From Heliopora coerulea (taxonomy: Eukaryota > Cnidaria > Anthozoa > Scleralcyonacea > Helioporidae): a DNA stretch of 64,000 bases. Both the position numbers and the translations under genes were made by a program. Under the pieces are notes generated by a model. That model was not told the origin of the DNA, made no database searches, and worked only from the letters and a program-made list of their open reading frames with translations. The DNA is taken from positions 372,001 through 436,000 of the forward strand of contig JASJOG010000144.1 in NCBI GenBank assembly GCA_030142905.1, in the 5' to 3' direction. Below, piece after piece: positions 58,001 to 64,000 of this stretch (position 1 is its first letter; the number at the start of each line of letters is the position of its first letter).

Positions 58001-61000
58001 GAGTCCGAATCATTGGATCGCCTCCGTATTTGAAGGCGTCAACGAAGTGTTCGGATTTTATCAGATTGCCAAACTTAATTCGATAAATTAGCATGTATCT
58101 CAAGCGATATGTTGAATTGTTTTCGCAGTAAACCGATTTTGAGAGTCCGAATCATTGGATCGCCTCCGTATTTGAAGGCGTCAACGAAGTGTTCGGATTT
58201 TATCAGATTGCCAAACTTAATTCGATAAATTAGCATGTAGCCATACTTCCAAATATAGTTATGGAATTTCTTGTACCTTACACTTAATAAACTATGAACA
58301 AATGAATTACGGAGAGCATGGACCTTTTTCCTTGGTCCCTGAGCTAACCAAAGGAGATGTTCGTCCCAATCAAGTGGCCAGCGTCCTTCACTAAATAACA
58401 AACGCCACTCCTTAAACCAAAACGTGACGCTAAAAGAAAAACATGTCGTAATTTGTAGTTCAGTCCAACCTTTGTTAGAACCTACTCGATATCATATCAG
58501 TGAATGAACGAACGAGTGAACGATCGAGTAAATTAATTAATAAACGTCAACACCTTGTTTGTTTGGTTTTTTTTGTTGTTGTTCCTTGGCGAAATTCACC
58601 AACATTAATATTTTTACTTTTTGCTTTAGGTGTATTTTTATTGATCGTCTCTTTGTTGACCACATCACGACTTGGAATTTATCAGGTAAGATTGAAATAG
58701 GACGTAAAAGGAATATGATAGTTGAAGTTTGTCGCATTGACAGTCCGTTTGGAACTGAATTACTAAAACTTAAAATGTAAAAGTCACCTGAAAGCTAGCA
58801 ATATGCAGTTCAACAGACTAACGTTTCTATGCGAACGTTTTGTCCAAAATATTTTGAAAAATTCTAAAAGTATGTTCATTATATGTCTTGTACCAAAGTA
58901 CCAGGCATGCAACCAGGATGTTACGGAGGGGGCATCCCGAGTGGAAGTAGTTTCCATTGGAATTGTGGGAGCCCGTCCCCCTCAGGGAATTTTGGAAAAT
59001 TTTAGTTCGATTTTCAACACTCTGGTTATAAAGGTCGGGATTATGTCATTGGTGATTAAGGGCGTACTTATCTTACTGTCTTGCATTCTGTCATTCTTTC
59101 AGATTCCCTACCAGTCACTTTGCCTTTTTGTCAGTCTGTTTCTCTCTCTCTCTCTCTCTCTACGTCTAGCTGCTTTTCTCTTTGCCTGTCTTTCTTTGTT
59201 TTTAGTTTTTCAGTCGGTCTCTCGGCCAATCTTCTGGTCTGCTGCTCTGTCCATATATCCGTCCACCTGCCAGTCTGTTTGTCTGCCTTCCTATCTGCCT
59301 ATAAACTCAACATTTGAGTCGTAAGACAAGACGAAACTGGTCACCATAAAATTTCGACTTTATTTCAATAAAGTTGAAATGTTACCGTGATCAGTTTTGT
59401 CTAGTCTTATGACACAGATATTCAGCTTACGATTTGCTATTTATAGGATTATGTTTCTTACTCTATTTTTTAAAGTTTTTGGCCGGTAATGGTTTTATCT
59501 GCCTGTCTGCTTGCCTGTCTTTAAGCCTATCAGCCTGCCTACTTGCATACCTTACTCCTTATCTGTCTGTCTGTTTGCATCTGCCTTACTGCCTGTGTTC
59601 TTACCCGTCTGCCTGTCTTTGTTGGTCGTTCTTTGTCTTATTATAGGAGGTACTTTACAAAGAGTATGGCAAACATCCAGCCGAAGCATTATTTTACTCG
59701 GTAAGCTGTTAATTTACTGTTAATTCAGTTTCAATGTAATTTTCTTTACCTGTAACACGACATTTTAGAAATCAGAGGTGCTGGAGCCGTTCTAGGAATT
59801 ATAATTCTGGGAATAATAAACCAGTTGTTTTTTTTTTTGGGTTTTATAATCCTTGGATTGCGCAGCTGAAACTGGTTTTAATAATTGCCTGGACGTTTTT
59901 ATCAGAAATACTGTTTGAAAAAATTGGCAACTCGTTAAACCCCTCTTAATCTTGGAAAAGAAACTTCAAGATAACGAATTTGATGAGAATTGTATCAGAA
60001 AACTTGTTTTAAACTATCGTGAACGTGACAAACATTCTGGACTTCAAAGCGTCTACACTTGCAGTGAAAACTAGCCATGTTATTCTTTTGTCGCGCACTT
60101 GGCTACTACTCTTGGTGAAATAACAATCTTTGTCAAGATTTTGACTGGTCTGTCACTTGAAGTGGCGCGATGAGGCCTCAAAATATGGATTTCGAAAAAC
60201 AGATTTATTTGGTGGTTTTATCTTATTTTTATTTCTCCAATTTTCATATAGCGCGACCATACAAACTACTGTCCTTCAAGCCCAGTAGGTTTAAGAACCA
60301 CTGCTGTGCAATCTCCTATTATGGTCACGTTAAGTTCAACCGTGTTCGTCACAACAATGATCCAATATTTGAAACAGGGGTCGGTCAGCAGTTGAACTTT
60401 ACAATAATGAACTATTACGAGATTTTCCTTGCTTGATAGTCATTGTATATTTATTTCTTTTTAAAATTTTTTAGCACTCCTTACCCCTTCCAGTATTTCT
60501 ACTCTTAGCTCGGGACATTTACCGGCATATTTTAATCTACAATGCTTCAGGTAGGTCCTGTTATCATTTTGTTTGATTTGTCAGCGTTAATTTGCGTCTT
60601 AACTAATTTTATATCGTGGAGAATTTCTCAGCGGTAAATCAATATTCAACCAGCTCATAGATAATCTGCACGTAAGAAAACATCCTGTGGTAAAGTCTAC
60701 TTTGCACTGTTCAACATTAAACCTTGGCTAAACGCTTTCAACATTTCATTCAACATTGTTCAACATAGTTGCATGCACCATATTGAACGCGTTTGTCCAC
60801 CCTTGTTGAATGATGCTGAACGTTGTCGAACGATGTTGAAAGAAATTTGAACATGTTCAAATTTTTGTTCGACATACATTTAACATTACTAGATCTTGCC
60901 GACAGTGGAATATGTTGAGTGCGATTGGCAGTTCCTGACTTCATAATCATCAACATCGATCCACAGTGTTGAAAGGTGTTGAACAAAATGTTGAAAGCAT

Positions 61001-62941
61001 TTGACCGGCGCGTTAGGAGAGTCAACAAATCAACATGCTCGAGGAGTATGTTGATGAAGGCGCTGTGACAATGTTGAAAGGTCAAAACTCAAATGTTGAT
61101 GTCAACTTGTCGTCGAAATGCATATGAAATAACCAGCACGTTCATGCTGTCAAAGTTTGTTGATCTGTTCACAGTAATGAACCAATCGCAGCATAACTTT
61201 CCGTCAGGTAATTACTGATTATATTATTGCGAAATTGCCCCGAAGTGGGCACCGGAGCGAACTTACCTTAAATACCAATTAAGCCAAAGTTAAGCAAAAC
61301 TGCTTAATGGAGGTATAAGACATAGACATGTCCACCGAAATTTGAAATTATTGGTGTCAACGCAGTGTTAAAATAATGCTCGAATCCATTTTCTTATCCA
61401 CTACAAACGATTCCTTTCATTTCATGTACGCCACTGAATTTCGCTTGCTTTAGTTATAGCTACTGAAGAACGTGTTTCTCGTAGAACGATTTTTACTAAC
61501 TTTATCGATTTTGTGAACTGAAAACGTTTAGTAGTAGATGCGCTCTGTTACGAAAATATTCGTACCATATCGCGCTGGCAAACAAAATGATATATGGAAA
61601 AGCAAACTCCTACCTTTTGAGGAAATTGATACCTGTCGCAAGAACAAGGAAATAGCTTGTTGGCTAACAAATATGTTGTTGGCAAATGATTGTCTTGAGC
61701 AAATAAATACCTCTTACACTGGCAAGCAAATACATTGGTAGGCAAGCAAACATCTTTTTGGGCGAACAATATCTCATGGGTTTATACATATCTCGTGAAC
61801 CTGCAAATGTCTTGTGGTGGGCAAACAAATACGCTGTCGACAAGCGGTTCTTCTGTAAGCTTGTAAAAATCTCGTAGGCTGCACATTACCTGGTTGGCAG
61901 GCAAATGTCGTGGACAAGGAATTTTTTGGGCAAATAAATTCCTTGTCAACCAGCAAACATCTTGTGGGTGAACAACTATCTCGTGGAGTGTGCATGCATG
62001 TGAAAAAAACTTTATGACCAAGCAACTATCTTGTCGTTGAACTAATAGGTCGTGGGACCCAGAAATTTCTGGTGAACAAACAATTACGATGTGAGCAAAA
62101 ATATATCTGATAGGAAATCTCTTTTCATGGGAAACCTCTACGTAGCTGAAATCGTGTGGGTGAAAGTGTCGAATGTGACCCATCTTCCTGCGCTCATATA
62201 TCATGTTGTGAAATATGAACGTCTTTTTTTCAAAAGACCAACATATCTAATAACTTTCTATTGTGAGGACGTAATAGACGTTGTATCAAAACCCCTTTGT
62301 CGGTCGTTCGTTTGCAAGTGGCGTGCATACATTGGCTAATTTCACGTATTCAGAAATGGTACATACATGCCAACTTGCATATTAGTGCCGTTCTTCCCAT
62401 CGTGCGTGCAATAGTTGTACGTCCTAAAGTCGCGCGCGCAAAGTTGCGTGCTTAGACGACATCTTGCTCGTGGTAAATCCCCTTTGATATGTTGTCAAGG
62501 CAGGCTTAAATTTTAAAAACGTGATATAGCTGAACGTTTGATCTCTGTAGCCTATTTATTCTCACTTCTGTGTGTTCTATCCTCACCACAATTGTGTTCA
62601 TTCTTTTCCCAGAACCGTTAGTATTTTACGGTGTGAGCTTCTACGTGCCTAAGATGTGGTTCTTCGTGATTGGAAACTGTGTCACGCAGTTCATTTGCAT
62701 CCGGAGTGTGTTTGTCCTTACCACTGAATTCACGTCGCTTTCCGTCACTCTGGTCGTCACACTTCGCAAGTTCCTCAGCCTCATGATTTCCATTTTCTAC
62801 TTCAACAACCCGTTTACCATTTACCATTGGCTTTCCACCTTTCTTGTCTTTACTGGGTCGTTCATCTTCCTAGACCTTCACAATCGTCTCATGGACGTTT
62901 TGAGACAGAAACCACCAGAGGTCGAAAAGAAAGCGGAGTGA
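48962..62941 (+). CDS. SLC35B4: UDP-xylose/UDP-GlcNAc transporter-like SLC35B4 (10 exons, 336 aa)
   Basis: Nucleotide-sugar antiporter of the ER/Golgi membrane that supplies UDP-sugars to lumenal glycosyltransferases. Joining 48962-49044, 51472-51585, 54796-54898, 55462-55511, 56201-56282, 57044-57107, 58630-58685, 59647-59700, 60475-60550 and 62613-62941 gives 1011 nt in one frame with GT-AG introns. The family landmarks come in order: FGGCISNNVFLE, SGNIITFLQFLFIA, VPLHMIFRSGSL, VSAK, SRLGIYQEVLYKEYGKHPAEALFYSHSLPLP, and the highly conserved CIRSVFVLTTEFTSLSVTLVVTLRKFLSL. About ten membrane helices are expected; the human protein is 331 aa. The end KKAE is a KKxx retrieval signal. Intact, with no stop or frameshift. 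Confidence 0.95.
49045..51471 (+). other. SLC35B4 intron 1
   Basis: 2.4 kb. One inverted-repeat element (49854-50536) is listed separately; the rest shows nothing recognised. Confidence 0.55.
49854..50536. mobile_element. Inverted-repeat DNA element (683 bp)
   Basis: TACCATATTTTGCAGTGTATAAG at the left faces CTTGTACACCGCAAAATATGGTA (inverted, close match) at the right. Phrases of the type TATAAGTC(A/G)A recur inside both ends. The open frame at 50348-50677 falls within it and is probably not a gene. No clear TSD. A non-autonomous DNA transposon is likely. Confidence 0.6.
51472..51585 (+). CDS. SLC35B4: SLC35B4 exon 2
   Basis: After TTTGTAG: EVPSSGNIITFLQFLFIAIH and a loop ending KPVIPI. Donor GTACAA, phase 2. 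Encodes the second helix. Confidence 0.92.
51759..52026. repeat. Nested double inverted repeat with AT microsatellites
   Basis: Outer arms: AGCAGGGAGGACATCCATAT at 51759 onward, mirrored by ATGTGGATGTCCTCCCTGCT ending at 52026. Each is joined to a (TA)n run. Inner arms: a perfect 41-bp inverted repeat, 51802-51842 and 51870-51910, with a 27-bp loop. No coding sequence. Confidence 0.92.
53820..54622. repeat. Probable MITE (GGCCCATTTACACG ends) split by another repeat
   Basis: The left end GGCCCATATACACG (53821) and right end CGTGTAAATGGGCC (to 54622) are inverted. The middle, about 54049-54484, runs from TACAGTATTTTCCCG to AGAACGGTA and is full of TAAACGCC/AATAGACCC phrases, as in a separate inserted repeat. 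Boundaries are approximate. Confidence 0.45.
54796..54898 (+). CDS. SLC35B4: SLC35B4 exon 3
   Basis: After TTTTTTCAG: third helix, then ISLNFHIPVPLHMIFRS, a family hallmark. Donor GTAAGT, phase 0. Confidence 0.93.
54899..55461 (+). other. SLC35B4 intron 3, nothing recognised
   Basis: 563-bp intron with no repeat or open frame of note. Confidence 0.6.
55462..55511 (+). CDS. SLC35B4: SLC35B4 exon 4 (50-nt microexon-like)
   Basis: After TTTCGTAG: GSLVSSLILGKIILKR, matching the helix after FRS in relatives. The donor AG|GTTGGT is weaker than the others. Phase 2 fits exon 5. Confidence 0.88.
55512..56200 (+). other. SLC35B4 intron 4
   Basis: 689 bp. An (ATTATT)-like, AT-rich low-complexity tract occupies about 55999-56130. 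Otherwise nothing. Confidence 0.6.
55999..56130. repeat. AT-rich low-complexity (ATTACA/ATTATT) tract
   Basis: Imperfect repetition of ATTATTACAATT-type units. Confidence 0.8.
56201..56282 (+). CDS. SLC35B4: SLC35B4 exon 5
   Basis: After TTTCATATAG: YKITTYFAVIMITVGISIS, then TIVSAKGL, a helix and the conserved SAK. Donor GTAAGT, phase 0. Confidence 0.92.
56283..57043 (+). other. SLC35B4 intron 5
   Basis: 761 bp with a T-rich run near 56778-56810. The minus-strand lysine-rich open frames over it are artefacts of that run. No gene. Confidence 0.6.
57044..57107 (+). CDS. SLC35B4: SLC35B4 exon 6
   Basis: After CTTTTTTCAG: a hydrophilic loop (DSSKLVGSTGDS) and the start of the next helix (IMWMCV). 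Donor GTAAGA, phase 1. Confidence 0.9.
57108..58629 (+). other. SLC35B4 intron 6
   Basis: 1.5 kb. Carries a copy of a dispersed repeat near 57450-57590 (also present at 14398-14450 and 15520-15600) and the 142-bp tandem duplication at 57956-58239. Confidence 0.6.
57956..58239. repeat. 142-bp tandem duplication, near-identical copies
   Basis: Offset 142: AAGCGATATGTTGAATTG starts at 57960 and again at 58102. I see no difference over at least 135 bp. Non-coding. Confidence 0.95.
58630..58685 (+). CDS. SLC35B4: SLC35B4 exon 7
   Basis: After TTTGCTTTAG: VFLLIVSLLTTSRLGIYQ, with the conserved R-[ML]-G-I-[FY]-Q end. Donor GTAAGA, phase 0. Confidence 0.92.
58686..59646 (+). other. SLC35B4 intron 7
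   Basis: 961 bp. It has CT-rich simple sequence: (TC)n near 59142-59162 and CTGTCTG/CTGCCTG units near 59495-59625. Open frames across it are low-complexity artefacts. Confidence 0.65.
59647..59700 (+). CDS. SLC35B4: SLC35B4 exon 8
   Basis: After TATTATAG: EVLYKEYGKHPAEALFYS, the conserved cytosolic loop. Donor GTAAGC, phase 0. Confidence 0.93.
59701..60474 (+). other. SLC35B4 intron 8, nothing recognised
   Basis: 774 bp. An open frame at 60170-60436 has no recognisable domain. Confidence 0.55.
60475..60550 (+). CDS. SLC35B4: SLC35B4 exon 9
   Basis: After TTTTTTAG: HSLPLPVFLLLARDIYRHIL, then IYNAS. Donor GTAGGT, phase 1. Confidence 0.92.
60711..61100. repeat. GTTGAA/TTCAAC-rich repeat region
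   Basis: Many half-sites such as TTCAACATT, GTTGAAAG and TCAACATG occur on both strands. Similar clusters occur at 34905-34990 and 35565-35635, which suggests a dispersed family. Confidence 0.55.
61560..62110. repeat. Degenerate minisatellite, GGCAAACAAATATCTTGTGG-like units
   Basis: Units of roughly 20-35 bp recur with variation: GGCAAACAAA, TGGCTAACAAAT, GGCAAGCAAATAC, GGGCAAACAAATACGC, CAGCAAACATCTTGTGGG. The open frames on both strands here are periodic artefacts. Confidence 0.7.
62613..62941 (+). CDS. SLC35B4: SLC35B4 exon 10 (C-terminal)
   Basis: After TTTTCCCAG: EPLVFYGVSFYVPKMWFFVI, then the conserved CIRSVFVLTTEFTSLSVT block and the last helices, ending VEKKAE and TGA. KKAE fits a KKxx ER-retrieval signal. 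Confidence 0.95.
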
Positions 62942-64000
62942 ATGATCGTGTATTTGCCGACACTTACATCCACAGCTTTCTTCGCAGATCGATTTTTGCT
63001 TATACACTGATTAGCCAGAGCTTATTCGTAAAAAGGTTTTTGTTCTTGAGATGCATTATCCCACAGATACGGTTTGCAAATTTTTCACAAGTGGATTTAC
63101 CACTACGATTTGCAGTCAATGAGATTTTACCACAGAAAATTGTTAAAATATTTATTTATACATCAACATTAGCCACCACGGTATTAAATTCAGATACTTT
63201 GCCATGCGTTGAGATGTACATTTTTCAAAGCAATGATTTGAAAGTTGACGAGTCATGTGACTGAAGCTGGTAACAAGGCAACATCAGAAACAAATTTTTA
63301 TAATTCCTTATCGTCGACACGACTTTGTTATTAAACAAGCAGCATGTACCATAAGTTAGGTAAAACCACCGTCTTTTCCACCGTCTGTAAATAGTCGCAC
63401 GGATGACGTCGTTCTTTCGGTTGATTGGTTGACAATGGCCAGTGCAAAGTGTCGAGCGGGAGAGGTTGGCACCTACTGAACTTCTTGACAATGGAATTGT
63501 CTCCTGCTCGACATTTTGTACGCAATCATTCTCGTCCTCAGATCCCGTCACTTTCCTTAACGTGGTTGCACAAACGTTCTGTGACTCGGGAAACACCTAA
63601 TCTAATTGAAGCCTGTCCATATACCTCTTATTTGATTCACTATTCAATCAGCCAATCAAACTATTTTCCGATGTTTCCATCTCCAGAGTCCGAAAACATT
63701 CCATGTGACCGCGCTAAGGAAAGTGATAAAATCTGGGCACAAGAATGACACCCAATGGAAATCAACCTAAACTGCTTGCCGTAACCGCACGCCGTCGTGA
63801 TGCATGAATCAGGGATGGTGCCGAGGTGACTTAGGGGGTTACAGCGCTCGCGATGGGGACGCTTAGTCCTGCCATCGGGTAGAAATTAATAATTCGTCGG
63901 TGAAGTGTATTTTGAAAGACTTCACTTTGCTTGTTGCCAGGAGAAATATTTTAGAAAAATCTATTACAAGAATGCTCACAACATGCCTTCCTTGTGAGTT
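62942..64000. other. Downstream of SLC35B4
   Basis: The first part is presumably 3' UTR. No further exon recognised up to the window end; overlapping open frames at 63225-63748 on both strands carry no domain. Confidence 0.5.

Larger units (their letters stand above)
60551..62612 (+). other. SLC35B4 intron 9
   Basis: 2.1 kb. Contains a stretch dense in GTTGAA/TTCAAC motifs (60711-61100) and a degenerate minisatellite (61560-62110). Confidence 0.6.

Noticed and set aside
59081..59723. Leucine/serine/cysteine-rich open frames in SLC35B4 intron 7
   Set aside because: They are translations of CT- and CTGTCTG-type simple repeats. Only 59647-59700 is real coding sequence there.
61538..62339. Cysteine-rich frames resembling small secreted proteins
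   Set aside because: They follow the period of the degenerate minisatellite and lack signal peptides or conserved spacing.

Overview
This is intron-rich, AT-rich metazoan DNA. Its mix of transposable elements (BEL/Pao, an APE-type LINE with an SGNH-esterase ORF1, hAT, many short inverted-repeat elements and tRNA-derived repeats) together with a local SLC16-like duplication suggests a cnidarian, most likely an anthozoan such as a stony coral. That placement is an inference; nothing in the window names the species.

Three host genes can be built exon by exon with GT-AG introns and consistent phases. (1) On the minus strand, 3014-21351, lies a five-exon SLC16/monocarboxylate-transporter-like gene (gene A, about 636 aa). 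(2) On the minus strand, 25757-39502, lies its tandem paralogue (gene B, about 531 aa). Both have the same five-exon layout and the same phases (1, 2, 0, 1). Exons 1, 2 and 4 have identical lengths, and the upstream block with an inverted CCAAT box at the same distance from the ATG is also shared. Gene A differs mainly by a four-copy, 111-bp in-frame repeat in its cytosolic tail. (3) On the plus strand, 48962-62941, lies a complete ten-exon SLC35B4-type nucleotide-sugar transporter (336 aa) with a C-terminal KKxx retrieval signal.

Most of the rest is mobile DNA. Gene A intron 3 holds an antisense, frameshifted L2/CR1-like LINE (about 5976-10042). Between gene B and SLC35B4 sit a BEL/Pao LTR retrotransposon (40325-45435, 5-bp TSD, RNase H region missing) and a hAT transposon (46433-48801, 8-bp TSD). 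The hAT lies about 160 bp upstream of the SLC35B4 start codon and its transposase has one frameshift near the C terminus. Introns and intergenic DNA carry at least two copies of a 171-182 bp MITE with 5-bp TSDs, a mariner-type MITE, a foldback element with tRNA-like sequences in its arms, a second tRNA-derived repeat family in two loci, nested palindromes, and several recent direct duplications (57, 142 and 312 bp).

The two SLC16 genes probably share regulation because their promoter block was copied with them. SLC35B4 is functionally separate (lumenal UDP-sugar supply for glycosylation). No CRISPR, prokaryotic operon or bona fide rRNA gene is present. I found no clear new multi-gene system. 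The most unusual items are the tail-repeat expansion in gene A, the tRNA-armed foldback element, the hAT at the SLC35B4 promoter, and a nested palindrome in SLC35B4 intron 2.
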